In this document: one piece after another, positions 37,241-49,320 of the stretch
How positions within the stretch are numbered: the stretch's first letter is position 1
Layout: every line of letters begins with the position of its first letter
Source of the DNA: Lepas anatifera
Lineage: Eukaryota; Arthropoda; Thecostraca; Lepadidae
Length of the DNA stretch: 64,000 nt
Assembly (NCBI GenBank): GCA_034440635.1
Contig: JAOTON010000772.1
Location: 348,001 to 412,000, forward strand
Direction of reading: 5' to 3'
Position numbers and translations under genes: made by a program
The notes under the pieces: model-generated
Database searches by the model: none
Told to the model about the DNA's origin: nothing
The model's input: only the letters and a program-made list of their open reading frames with translations

Positions 37241-37974
37241 CGCCCAACGTGACAAGGGCGGTGTCAGGGCGGCAATACCAAACTATACAACAGTATGAAT
37301 GATACTAGCAATTGACACAAAATGTTCCCGGAAAAGGAAACGCAAAAACAATTCTAAAAAAACTGGATTGACCATGGTGGTGAGTAAACGAATCTGCCTG
37401 GGTTTCCGTTTCCGGCCGAATTAAATCCGAATTCACTTGACCATGACCGGCATTAGCCGGCATTGTTCTCGACGGAATCACCGCTTCACCTCACCCCCCG
37501 CCCTGCAGGGATTCAAAGCAGCTGCCGACTGGCTCGTAGGCATGACGTACAGGTTACGCTGCGCACTTTTCAATGACTTTTGCTCGTTTTTTCGTCACGA
37601 AAAACAAGTTTGCACTGTTGAAAAGCATTGGGCAAGCTCTACTGCACAAAACGAGAAACCCCAAAAAGTTTGAATATTTGAACCTTATTTCGTTTCTTCG
37701 CTTTGTGATCGTTGTTCACGTGTGTGGGGAAATTACTGGTGTCATCATTAGTGGAGTGGTAGGCGACGGTGTAGGGTGGGTTGATTACATATTGAAGCAA
37801 TTTTGATATTGATCTTGTATGCCCGGAAGACCTGATGTGGCATTTGGTAAGTACATTTACGGAAACTATCTAAAAGTGATGGGCAGCTATTGCACTCGGA
37901 TGCAGTATCTATGGCATGCTGGAGATGTGGTCACATCGCAGATGCCTGGACTCCTGCATTCTATTTCACATGTG

Positions 37975-38208
37975 GATCGGGAGGGGTGTGGAAAGGGGCA
38001 CTTGTTCCGATCCGATCGAACCTTGGCTCCCCTGAAAGATCGCTTACCCCACCTCCTTCCCCCAGAATGCGAGTATCGGCACCCCCAGTTTTAAAATTGG
38101 CACCCTTGATAAGTTGCATCGGCCAAAACTGGCACCCATTGGTCCGAATGGCGCTTCCTGACCGAGTGCACCCTCCCCCCAGATTGGAAATCCCGGATCC
38201 GCCAAATG
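37975..38208 (-). mobile_element. Family E MITE, diverged copy 4
   Basis: Blocks such as CCCCTGAAAGATCGCTTACC, AATGCGAGTATCGGCACCCC and CCCCAGATTGGAAATCCCGG, ending in GGATCCGCC, follow the family E order in reverse orientation. The left end is decayed, and no target duplication was identified. Confidence 0.6.
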
Positions 38209-38358
38209 GCTCGGGGGAGTGCAGTTAGATGGGGCACCAGGTCAATTCAGAGAGAAAGTGAGATCGAAGTAAGATACCTGCCCTATTGCATACCCCCTGA
38301 ATCCACCCATGGGACATTAGGCGGCCTCATCCCGCTGCCACGCTGCTTTTGCTATCAT

Positions 38359-38600
38359 GCTCTCATCTTCAGTCACCCTCACCTCATCATCATATAAAAG
38401 TGTTTCCGAACCCGGTGGCAGTCCTCACCGTAGCGCTCCCACGTGGGAAACACAAAAATCGTGCTCACATCTTTAGTCACTCTCACTTCATCATCAACTA
38501 AAGACTCAAAACACGTCATGTTACGGATATTAAACATGCCTGTGGTCCAGCACCCGGTGTGAATACGCTCCGCGGTGTTTCCACGTGGGACAAACATTAT
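38359..38600 (+). repeat. Diverged tandem duplication, about 104 bp offset
   Basis: GCTCTCATCTTCAGTCACCC (38,359) and GCTCACATCTTTAGTCACTC (38,463), each followed by a CATCATCA block, are repeated; CCCACGTGGGAAACA recurs as TCCACGTGGGACAAACA with a different offset. No coding sequence. Confidence 0.55.
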
Positions 38601-38734
38601 AAAAATATAACTCAATTCCCCAATTAAATATTATTGGGGAATAAGAAACGTTATAAAGAGACGTGGGCGCGTATAGCCCAGTTGCCGAAAGTGCCCTAAA
38701 ACACTAATACACACTTTCAAGAGACGTGATAGGA

Positions 38735-38865
38735 AAGTTAAGATAAAAAAACGATAAACGAAAAGCGAAAAACAAAAAAGTGAGAAAAAAGAAAAAGCGT
38801 GGTAAACGAAAAATTGTCCTAAAAAGCGAAAAAGGTAAAAAATAACGAAAAACGAGAAATCGAGC
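38735..38865. repeat. Purine-rich low-complexity tract
   Basis: A run of AAAAACGA, AAAAGCG and GAGAAAAAA variants, strongly strand-asymmetric (A/G on plus). The open frame opposite it is compositional (Phe/Leu-rich) and not a gene. Confidence 0.7.
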
Positions 38866-38911
38866 AGTGTAAGCTTTACCATTAGGCTATGCATATGCTA
38901 TAGTTATAGTC

Positions 38912-39073
38912 AGTGGCGGATACAAGGGCGGGGGAGCTAGCGAGGCAAAAGCCTCGCCCAAATGTTTGAGTGCCTATAGCTAATGCATAGGCGGAGGCTG
39001 ATCCGGGGCAATGTTGGGTGCGGCTCCAAGCCCCTTGCACCCCCTCCCCAATGAATTCCTGGATCCGTGATTG
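38912..39073. mobile_element. CAGTGGCGG-ended hAT-like MITE
   Basis: CAGTGGCGGATACAAGG at the left and CCTGGATCCGTGATTG at the right form imperfect inverted repeats. The flanks GTTATAGT and GCTATAGC agree at six of eight positions. The end motif is the one found on the insert within the large palindrome at 32.8 kb. Confidence 0.5.
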
Positions 39074-39304
39074 GCTATAGCTATAGGCATGCCTTTATTC
39101 AGCTGATAGGTATGAGAGCTGCAGGATTCTGTCAAATATCTCCCAAACCAGTGAATGAACTTCTACGACTTAGGCTTCCCATAGGATGTCACCCGGACAC
39201 TTCTTTCAACATCAACTGCACGTTTTTTAGTGGAACACGATTCAGGAGAATTGCACCACAATTTTCCGCGTCTTGCAAAATCATACAGTTGCATAGGAGA
39301 ATCC

Positions 39305-39510
39305 GGTGGTGGGGGACAAGCGGATGCAATCGTCCCGTCGGCGCCCCCTAGGTCACCGTTACCCTGAAGTGTTGCTTCCACCCACGATAACCCGGCACCC
39401 CCGCGATAGGATTTGGCATCCGCCTGATAGGTTTTCCGCCCGAAATTGGTGTCCCTGATCCGGATGCCCCTCCCCTCCCATCGGAAATCATGATTTCGCC
39501 TACGTACAAT
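39305..39510 (-). mobile_element. Family E MITE, diverged copy 5
   Basis: GGCGCCCCCTAGGTCACCG, CGATAGGATTTGGCATCCGC and CTGATAGGTTTTCCGCC match the family in reverse orientation; the right end is CCCATCGGAAATCATGATTT followed by CGCCTACG. The left part appears shortened relative to the 24.6-kb copy. Confidence 0.6.
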
Positions 39511-40299
39511 TGCATCGATATATCTGACCTGCTCAAAGCCTCGCAGTCATTGTTTTGTGACTTGCTTTCCAAATTTCACGTTGTGTTTCAGCACAATGGG
39601 CCGACACATTCATTTGCAAATTAGTTATCTGAAAGCATTAATAATTCTAAAACCCACGTCAGCTCCTAGTTAAAGTAATTTTTTCCTTCAGCATTCACCC
39701 TGCATCGATTTCTAAAACAGTGTACACCATGTCTCACTTTAACTTAATTGACTTGTATCACCTCGTTTACGATATTCTGATGTCCCGTGAGGTCAGGGGT
39801 CAGAATATATACATCAATATATCGAGGTACACTACACGGAAGAGTCCTGCAGCTTAATCGCGATTGTTTTTTTTAATCCCGTTCTCTGTAGGTTTACGAG
39901 ACAGGAGAAGCCCAGTCACCCAAGCCACCACCACCAACCACTAAACTTCTTCCGTCGTTTCTGGCTCCAAAAACAGCCAATACGCTGACAAGTTGACTGT
40001 TTCTTCTAACATAACCAAATAGCAATTTGAGCGTACCTACCATACTTTTTCCTGGAACACAAATCAATAAGAAAAAGGACTATACAAGGCAGATCCACTT
40101 AATGGCGGTTGTCTATTCTAAAACAAACCAATGGGCCTAAACCATCTGTTGGCCTAGCACACCAACTGAAAATGCGGGATCTCCCTCTGTGGCCAGTGCC
40201 GATGTTTTCCCAGCATACCTCGGCTTCGAGCTGAGGCATGGTCCTTTGGCCCTGTCTCATGATCCCTTGCACCTTCCCAGAACTCAATTTTGTTCTGTT

Positions 40300-40840
40300 G
40301 GTAGTAGTCCAGTCAAGTTAGCATTTTTATAATGGGAACATGTCATAAAATTCGGACCCCGCCATAAGATACACCATTGTGTGTGCAATTGATAGGGGCG
40401 TAACATATCCAAAATCCGCAAAAATCTACCGAGCGGATATTTTATAACAGGGGTGCAAAGTCCACGTGCCAGAGAAAAACCAGAAAGTTCAAAGTATAAC
40501 GTTGTTGTGTGTCGAGCCTGCAACATCGTCCCAATGGCTATAATTTTTGGGAAGCAGGTACAAATGATGCTGGCCAATTCAAACAGCCTTAGCCGGCCGG
40601 TGGCCTACCCTCGGTTTGCACGTGCTGCACGTGCAAAGTCAAAATGTTGCAATTTTGTCCTTATTTGTAGTGCTTCCGTTAGCTCTCTTGTCGATGTTTA
40701 CTGTTGGATTACTGTTTTTCTTTGTCATTTCATTACGCAACATGTGCTAAAGAGACACACAAAAATTAGGTCTCTAGCTGTAACGGTTTGCTGCTGACAA
40801 GCGTAACTGATGAGACATGTCGGGATCCTTCATTTCGGGA
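40300..40840 (+). repeat. Dispersed repeat J, copy 1
   Basis: About 540 bp from GTCCAGTCAAGTTAGCATTT to CGGGATCCTTCA recur in reverse complement at 48.3-48.8 kb with moderate divergence. The shared core includes ATTGATAGGGGCGTAACATA and CTACCGAGCGGATATTTTAT. No conserved protein frame spans both copies, and no terminal repeat or target duplication was identified. Confidence 0.7.
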
Positions 40841-41913
40841 ATACTGCATACTACAAGGGCTTTTGGGCCAGCCAAAGCCGTAAAAATATGCATGGGATGT
40901 AAGACAGGATACACATTTCAAAACAGGATAGAATTGGACGGGATGAGATATGTTTTCCAGGTTTAATTCCGAACTGGATCGGTTTTTAACAACACTTTCC
41001 AGCTATAAAGAAATGGAATGGGACGAAACTTCCTTTTAGGGTCATATTTTAGGACAATATAATGTCCGCCAATATATTGGCGGAACGGACTAACTGGATG
41101 AAATAATTTGGATGCTAAAATTTGGCGTATGCTGACATTGCAAGTATATAAGACTTCATGTTTTATTCGCTATAGGTGATGGAGCTTTGCTTTCCCGCAG
41201 GGTTGTCATCGTGACTCACGTTGATTCATGGACTCTTCTTGAATGTGTTACTCATGAGCAGGGGTGGAGATCTCTTTTCAAACCAGGGGAGGGGGTCCTG
41301 GTCTGGTCGGGGCCGCATGGGAGTGGATGTTTTTCGTAGGAAAATGAATGCACTAAAATTCGGTGAATGCCTATAAATACCATATGAAACCGTATGATGG
41401 TAGGATTTTTCACGAGCCGGATCATGACCTTCCCGGGAGGTAAAACCGACATGCACATTTCAACACACTTTGAGCATTTATTCAGATTTTTTCCAGAAAC
41501 ACAAAATGAGATACGGTTCTAAACCTATGCCATTGACTCGGTCTTTGAAAGGATAGTGCTTATAATGTACCGCGTGCTTTTTAATCTAGTTCTCAATGAA
41601 AACGTGTTAGTAGCAGACAACATTGGGGGAGACCGGGGCTGGTTGCATCACGGGTCGAATGCATCAGGGACTGTAACTAAAAACATATTCACTAGATAAC
41701 AGTTTAAGCGGGCCCACTAGAACCGCGCACGCGCAATGTCTTTCCGGTGAAGAAACCAGCGAAGGCGGTCGGCCGATACCAAGTGAGGAGGCAAAAACTA
41801 TTTTTTTAGGTTGGAAGTATTTTTTAGTCTGTTACATTACGCTTTAAATGAAATACAAGATAACATGCGTGTCATAAGCCTGGCAGGTTAAAGCGTGTTT
41901 CTCCAGTCTTTAA

Positions 41914-42814
41914 CGCGCGCACTGGAGGGGGCCTCGGAGGCCCCCACCTGTTTTCCAAGGTGGCCGGAGAACCGCTTGTAGCCGAAACACGATACATTGC
42001 CACATGAAACAGAATTGAATAGCGCGTCGATTGGTGAAAATTTTTGAAAATCGGTCGAAAATTATTTGACTTATAGGCTTATAAAGTCAGACCTGCATTT
42101 TGAGATCGCCGTAATCGCGCGGTCGGACCAGTTAGCTTGCATTGGAGACCGAGTGGTGAAGTCATAACACCATATAACCGGGATTATATGTCAAGGTCAC
42201 CACACATGAAGGTCAAGGTCACAGGTCAAGGTCATATCTGCACTTTCAAGGTCACTGACCACAGTGCTTCCGGTCAAATCACGTTACCCGGTCTGACGTA
42301 CGTCATGCTATGACGTCATCGATAAGGAACCCCAATACCAAGGTCAAGGTCAAAGGGCAAGGTCAAAGGTCATTTGCAAAGGTCAATCCTCATTTCCCGC
42401 CAAACAGTGGCTATAGTGTTAGTCAAAGTGTACATTATAAGTAGTATACTATATTGTGACCTTACAGGTCAATGACCTTGAATGACCTTGATCCCAAAAT
42501 TGCGGGGAAGGCTTTTTGAGACCTTCTGTGTATGACTCTGGTCTGTCTTTAGCTTATTCCCGCCATTTTCCCGCATATTCACGGCATTTACCGGTCGGTC
42601 CCCAGCACGGCCAAGTTTTGACCTTTATGACCTCGTTTGACCTTGAAGATATTCACCTAGGTCAACAAAAATTTGTCATGATGTAGATCACCATAACCCC
42701 CACCCACCTCTTAAATTTCGTTTTTCTATGCCTCCTAGTTTCCGAGATCTTAGGGAGGGGGCTACCAGGCCCCCTCCAGTGCGCGTTAGTGCCAGACCCC
42801 CTCCAGTGCGGGTG
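41914..42814 (+). mobile_element. Family B TTAA element, best copy (901 bp)
   Basis: The element is bounded by TTAA on both sides (41,910-41,913 and 42,815-42,818). Its ends are inverted repeats, CGCGCGCACTGGAGGGGG and the reverse complement of CCCCCTCCAGTGCGGGTG. No transposase is encoded. The interior has at least fifteen AGGTCA/TGACCT hexamers, including AGGTCAAGGTCA direct repeats, a perfect AGGTCAAAGGTCA (DR1) near 42,365 and several TCAAGGTCA. TTAA target duplications suggest mobilisation by a piggyBac-type transposase, which is an inference because no such gene is seen here. A second copy of the end motif, CCCTCCAGTGCGCGTTAG, lies about 40 bp inside the right end, so that end is duplicated. 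Confidence 0.85.
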
Positions 42815-43279
42815 TTAATTGAGGCAAAGACTTTTGGCGGGACCTCTTGGCTTGTTCAATATTTGGCACCACGATTGATTCAGGGCAGAGACGGGGCAAG
42901 ACGATTCATTTTTCGCGGGGCAGGTTGAAACATTGTTGCAGCCTACCCCCGCGCTTAGTTTTGTTTATGGGAAAATTGGGAAAATTTCCGCCCCCCCTTG
43001 ACTACGCCCCTGGAGGACGGATTATGTGTTGTCCCCCTCCGCCCACCACTTTTCACGCAGCGTTCCATCACGCTGTCCCGAGCACTAAAACCATAGCGAA
43101 TAACAAAGAGCGGGCTTCCTGCAAACACACCAATTACAACTACAATTTCTTTCCGATACATAACTGCGGGTACAGCCGCCCAATTTGGTGGTCTCTTAGG
43201 GGCCCTTCACTGGCTCAGGGATCCCGAGATCAAGTCAGAAACCTTCTGCAAAATATATTTTCAGTGCAAATATACCTTT

Positions 43280-43600
43280 CCTGACGCATAGTCATGACGG
43301 GAAGCCGTGGCGCTGCACCTGGTTCTGACCTAAGGTCAGGTATGGAGCATGACCTCTCCGTTGGAAATGCATGGGGAAAACAGATATTGGGCTGTATTTG
43401 TGTGGATAAAGCTGAGAATACCTTCATATTCCCCAAATCGCGGTATCCTGGGCTCCTTTCTAGGTTCCTGTTGCAATGTTTCACCTGTGACCTCTGAGAG
43501 GTCATCTGGGCTACTTAAGCATATTTTCAGACTTGGGTCAATAACTGTGCAGGAAATGACGATACAACTTTTATTTTGATACCATTACGTTGAGATTGCT
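43280..43600 (+). mobile_element. Family C fragment
   Basis: The fragment shares CTGACCTAAGGTCAGG, ATGACCTCTCCGTTGGAAAT and CCTGGGCTCCTTTCTAGGTT with the C copy at 49.3 kb, and then the junction TTTTATTTTGATACCATTACG. In the 49.3-kb copy that junction is split by a family D element, so this copy supplies the empty site. The TTAA start is missing. Confidence 0.65.
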
Positions 43601-44463
43601 ACACGGAGATAAATTTTCACACCCCGTCATCTGTTTATTCCGGAATCACGAAGTTGAAAGGAACATTTCGATTCCACGACGCCGAAATCTGATCTCAAAT
43701 GAAACTATGAGATGTAGGTATTTGTACGCTCTTGCGTAATTCAATGAGCGCTTAACAGTGGTGAAATAACTCTGTAGGTATAATTTTGCTCCTTTTCATT
43801 ATACCTTGAGTATCTCGATGCTCTTTTTGGCGTTGAAGAGCACCAATCCTAAAGCTGATACCCGCCGTTAAATAGAATGACGCCATTCGCTTCCGGTGAG
43901 TTGCGTTTTTAGACACGCTTATGTGGAGTCAGAATATACTATGATCAACTGAAAACACATGTGACCTAAAATGACAATGCCAAAGCGTAAGTAAACCGAG
44001 AGAATAAATCTACGCCAGGAGAGCGTGCAAGACGGATTAACTGACGCAATGTGCTGGGGTCATTTGAGGGTATTTGAATGAGAAGATCCCGGAAGTACTG
44101 GCGCGTGCATTTCAATTTTCCAATTCAGGTGTGCTTCGCTTCTCGACGCGGCAGTACGCAGGAAATCGGTGTTCTTGGCGTTTGAAGTACGTGGTAATGG
44201 TGTAGAAGGGAACGTATTTTATCAGGCAGTGACTTACATACACCGTCTGCACAACGCCTGGAAAAGGGAGGTGAGTCATCCAAAACGGCATACACATACT
44301 AAATTGCTTTGGTGTCTGTTTGTCAGATATTAGGGGTGACCCGGCTAACCAGTAGCCATGCATTAAATAAGTACAACAACTTGTCGTAGCCTTGTAAAAT
44401 GAGTCTGGTCGCGTTAAACCACATTTCTTTTAGCGTTGGCGGTTCCTAAGCCATCGACAAAGT

Positions 44464-44655
44464 GCGTTGGCGGATCCAGAAATAATGGGAGGGGGAGGCT
44501 AAGCAACCTTTTGGGCAGAATCGGCAAAAAATTGCGAAAGCATAATATTTTTAAAGAAAATGGTTAGAACCCGGTACTTAGGGGTGTTCGTGAGAGCACA
44601 AATGCTAATTTAGACTTTGGAGCCACAGTCCCATTTCCCCCTGGATCCACCAGTG
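44464..44655. mobile_element. GGCGGATCCAG-ended MITE
   Basis: GTTGGCGGATCCAGAAATAA and CCCCCTGGATCCACCAG are inverted ends enclosing about 190 bp of unrelated, AT-richer sequence without a gene. It belongs to the same loose group as families E and the CAGTGG elements. The target duplication is not clear. Confidence 0.5.
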
Positions 44656-45107
44656 ATGATGTGTAGCATATACATTTGATATACTCTTCAGATTAGCCGT
44701 CAAAATAGAGGAAAAACAGGAAGTGCTAGTTTGCCTAACATCTGTGCTTACTGCACCTCCCTTTTGTTCTATTGCCAATCTTCAACTTACTCCTGGCAAA
44801 AAAACTTTCCATACTGGGACCAAAAACTCCGATTTGAGCTCCCCGTTGTCTCCGGACCGACCGGTCTTAAAGTTTTTCGGTTTACTCCCAATTGGGCTAA
44901 GATCAGAGAAGTTTCGGGCAAAAAGTGGGGGTCTGGCCCCTTCTTTTCAGATGGGCAGGGCCCACCCCGTCCCAGGTCATCACCAGACCAGGGTCCGTGT
45001 GGCGACGCCCCTGCGTGCTTCAATGGGTAGCCGAACGTCAAATGACGGCTGACAACATAGGCGCAGGAAATTTTTCAAGTTGTGGGGGGGGGCAAATTTC
45101 TATCTAG

Positions 45108-45243
<136 letters not shown>

Positions 45244-45501
45244 AGCAGCATGGCGTACCCGTGTTTAGGTGTGAAAATAATGCGCTCCAGCCGTGTTAAA
45301 TTTTTACCTTTTGAATATTCTCTGAGTAGAAATATTTTTCTTTGCCAAACCATGTATATCGACCCATTAATTTTGTATCTTTTGCTTGACCTCTGCTTAT
45401 ATGAAAGCTCACTGCAAGTACTTTCAAACTGTGGCAAGTGTTCTAGTTATGCAACGCGATCGTAACACTTGTTTTTTGTTTGTTTGTTCTAGACTGCTCC
45501 G

Positions 45502-46420
45502 ATGTCTTTGGGGAAATGTGAAGGGTGGGTTTTTGCCCTCTGCTACAGAAACTCCTGTAGGAAACTGCTGGTTAAGAGCGGTAAGTCACTGTGGCCGGAT
45601 ATTGCAGAGGGTATCCCGGGCCTGCGCGGAAAACAGTTCGAAATCAGATATTTTGACAGCGAGCTAAACCATTACATCGACGTAGAACACGACGACGAGT
45701 GCAGCGTTCCATCAGGAACCAAGATACTTGTACCGGAGACCTCAGTTAGGCCTAATGCCATGACCCTGATAGAAGAGGCGCTCTCCGAGCAGTCATGTAT
45801 CTCGACTGACGTCATGACTGTCACAAGTCTGGATGATTCGAACAGGACTGTGATTTTATCTCCAAGGGACGGTTGCGCGCCGGCGACGTGCCCTCAACAG
45901 ACAGTGAATGTCCACCCGATGTATCTTCAATCGGTAGGGTGCTCACAGCCCCCGCAGCCTACGGTGAGTACCCCCAGTCGGGGTACTTACAGCCGGGAGT
46001 GGCCCCCAGCTAGCTGTCCCCTCCCGCGGGGCCCATTCAAACGGAGCTGATCCTGTGTGTACTGAGATCGCCCAACCGGCGAGGGATCCCAACGGTGGAA
46101 CAGGACCAAGGCTGGGGACCAGGAGAGTGGATTCATTCGACACCCAAGCGCTCCCACTACCTCTCAGGAGAGATATGTAGATGTACCAGAGTACAAACTG
46201 ACAGATGGCGACCGCAGGACGCTCGTTAACTCCGCATACGCCTTCTACTCTGAGAGATCATTCTACCCAGAGAAAGAAGGCTACACGATCACAACGAAGC
46301 TCTTCTTACTCGCGTTCCCAAACTTCTGGACGATGCCAGAAGTCCTGAGGACATTCTAGAATCCAAGAAGAAGCTGAGAACTCAAGTGAAGAACAGGTTA
46401 AAGAACCGCTGACGCCAAGA
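45502..46420 (+). pseudogene. Decayed PB1-like / SAMD3-like gene fragment
   Basis: An open frame from an ATG at 45,502 runs 182 codons. Its first part (SLWPDI, FEIRYFDSELNHYIDVEHDD, SVPSGTKILVPE) resembles the PB1-like N-terminal region of uncharacterised SAMD3-like proteins of invertebrates and fishes. The rest is low-complexity Ser/Thr/Pro. After a stop at 46,050, another frame (46,173-46,360) encodes a segment with LTDGDRRTLVNSAYAFYS and FYPEKEGYTI, and a third frame (about 46,330-46,411) gives SKKKLRTQVKNRLKNR and a stop. That order (R-xx-VN, YP, then W/L-K-x-R-x-KN-R) is the C-terminal layout of the same protein type, so at least two frame breaks are present. A possible acceptor, TTGTTCTAG, lies 12 bp before the ATG. 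It may be a retrocopy, a pseudogene, or exons with unseen introns. Family assignment is from memory. Confidence 0.45.
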
Positions 46421-46429
46421 AAAGACTGA

Positions 46430-48020
46430 TATCATGGGGTAGAATTGTCCCTTCAATGTCCGTTGGGGTAAGGAAGCGATGTTGGCCAAGTATCACAATG
46501 ATCTCAAATATCGTTGATGAATAGATAATTACTGATATGATAATATATTTTGTTTCACTTCATCGCTAAGCAACCCAGGCTGGGATGCGCTGGTGATATT
46601 CAACGTTGCCAGTATTTCGCATCGAATTGTATTATCTTCTTAGCCAGTCGGCTTAAGGATTTTTTCACTGCCATCTCCAGTACTTTTGGTTAATCGTAAC
46701 CGTTGAACGCTGTGCTTTGATGTCCAGGACATCAGTCTAGATGCAATAAGTGGTTTTGTGTGATTTAGCCACTCTTTAGGGCCAAAGAAACGCTGAGTGT
46801 CAAGACCGTTAAAGCAGCAATTTTGTGAAATACATGTTCTTAAGCCAGATTATTCTCTTGGAACAGGAACAGGTGGAATTTAGGGAGAAACACACCAGAT
46901 GTTTTGCATTGTTACAATTGTCAATACCTGATCATAAAATGGCCTACAACGCTGGTGGATGTATAATTCAGATCCATCCCAAAACACCATGAACAGTGCC
47001 TGAACGCAGATGATTACACATTGGCTAGTTCAGAAATTGTTCTGTAAAATCATTTTCATCTCAATGAGGGACATCGGTTGGGACTTTGATTAGCATTGAA
47101 AAATACCAGAGTATAATTTCACCGTACTACTCTTTCTCAATGGAGTAGTATTACTCTTTCGGTTGAGTTTAATATCCCTGTGTTAGCTGATCCCCCGATG
47201 CAAAATTCAGTCCCACAGGAAGGTAATGTGAAAATAAACTTACTCTGTGTGCAAAGAATAATTAGGAATCAAACTAACACAGCCGGTAGGCATTTACACC
47301 CCACCTTCTTTAATGACTCCAAGGAGGCGTACAATAGCCGTGGCAAAAAGAACATAATAACGCTTAGGGGTAATAATACTCTGAACAGGAATCAGAATAC
47401 ACTTATATCTAGCGTCAAATAATTATTGACGCTAGGACAAGAATAAAATGATGATTGACTCCATGGCCGTACACCCCCTGTTTACTCCAGAAAGGGTTGG
47501 CGTTTTAGGCACGTTCTCAAATTACACATCTGGAGTTACTTTTTCTCTCCGTGTACAACGAGTCGAATATGAGTCGACTATGAGTATCGAGTCGACTATG
47601 CTGGATTAGATAGTGACCTTGACCTGATGTGTGACCTGATGTGCGTGATCAATGGTCGGGAATTATTGTCACCAGTTGAAAAAATTATAAATCAAAATCA
47701 ACCGACTTATAGTTTTACAGGCCCAAAAATGTGTCCGTGATTTACACCATCCACCAAAAGGTCCCAACCTTAATTGACATGATTTGATGAATTTCTCGTG
47801 AAATTCTTTTAAGTTTGTAATTTTGAAGTAATGTTTTGGTCGTTCCTTTTTCAAATATTATCACTTCTATTTCAAATTTCAAATTAAAGCAAATCTTTAC
47901 CAATAATCCTTAGTACCAAGATCGAGATCACGAGAGGGTATCACACCCCACATCGTGGGACTCCAACTGCCTTGAACCGGACCACATCGGCACGTCAAAT
48001 TTTATTATTTACTGCTACAA
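46430..48020. other. PGM2 intron, nothing recognised
   Basis: AT-rich unique sequence. A short TGACCTTGACCTGATGTGTGACC string near 47,611 is the only link with the AGGTCA group. GAGTCGA/TATGAGT repeats occur near 47,562-47,600. Confidence 0.45.
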
Positions 48021-48024
48021 AATA

Positions 48025-48110
48025 ATAATCCAGAACTTATAAATCTCGGGGTTTAAGGTCGCTTCAGCTGCCAGGGCTATATAGCGAACTTATCAATCCC
48101 CACCCTGAAG
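48025..48110 (-). mobile_element. LINE 3' UTR fragment
   Basis: CTTCAGCTGCCAGGGCTATA and flanking bases match CTTCGGCTGCCAGGGCCATA at 36.43 kb in the untranslated part of the LINE fragment. Only this short stretch is shared. Confidence 0.4.
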
Positions 48111-48317
48111 GTACCGTAAAAATATATATTCACATTGGAGCGATCATTACAGTAAACCCAGGGACCTGTTGGCCTAGTGGTTCTTACTTCATTGCCAACC
48201 ATTTCAGAATGAGACCCGTGATGAATAAGCAACCAACTGACTTAATTATGCAGCCGGATTAAACGTTTCAAAGGTTTAATTGGCCTCAAAATGGGTGTTG
48301 CATGCGAAATCCATAAA

Positions 48318-48836
48318 GTGAAGGATCCCGACATGTCCTAGCAAATAAGCTCTTCAGCAGCAAACCGTTACAGTTAGAGACCTAATTTTTAGTGTGTCTC
48401 TTTAACACATATTGCATAATGACATGACAAACAAAAACAGTAATCCGACAATTAACATCGATAAGAGAACTAATGGAAGCAATGTAAATAAGGACAAAAC
48501 TGCAAAATTTTTACTTTGCACGTGCATCACGTGGAAGCCGAGGGTAGGCCACCGGCCGGCTAAGGTTGTTTAAATTGACCAGTATCATGTGTACCTGCTT
48601 CCCAAAAATTATAGCCATTGGGACGATATTGCAGGCTCAACACATCACAACGTTATACTTTGAATCATCTGGTTTTTCTCTGGCACGTGGACTTTGCACC
48701 TCTGTTATAAAATATCCGCTCGGTAGATTTTTGCGGATTCTGGATATGTTACGCCCCTATCAATTGCGAACACAACTATGTATATTATAGGGGGCTAGAA
48801 TTTTATGACATGTAAATGCTAACTTGACTGGACTAT
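48318..48836 (-). repeat. Dispersed repeat J, copy 2
   Basis: This is the reverse-complement partner of 40,300-40,840, about 7.5 kb away, both inside the largest PGM2 intron. It shares AGGATCCCGACATGTC, AATTATAGCCATTGGGACGA and ATCAATTGCGAACAC-type blocks. The pair could form an RNA hairpin in the intron, but the class of element is unknown. Confidence 0.7.
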
Positions 48837-49320
48837 AGCACAACTTCAAAAATCACTTCATATTAAGCATGTCACCATCATAGGTTTAATATGACTGTGC
48901 CGGCCAAACGACAGACACTCCACCAACACCACAAGCTATTTTATCTTTACAGCTTGACAGCGATAATGAGTACACACAAATTTCCCTGGAATCCCGTCAA
49001 ATGCAGTTGAAGCGCGCTTTCCTTTTACCACGTCAACTTTTGCCACGTACACCTATGTTTACCAAGGAATGACCAGGGGTCGTTTCTCCCCTTGAACGCA
49101 CGAACTAATCGAGGCCCTTCGGTTGCTAACGTGGGGTGGTAGCTGCATCAGTTATCCGACATGCAGCATTGCAATGATGTTTGAATTAAGATAAGAGGGC
49201 AGCATACTCGGCCTCGACATATGACCGAACTATTAAACGTAAACAACACTCTTAACTTTGACGTCAAACAATTCATTTTTAGTTGAGTAAGGACGAGTCG
49301 GCACATCTCACACACGTTAA

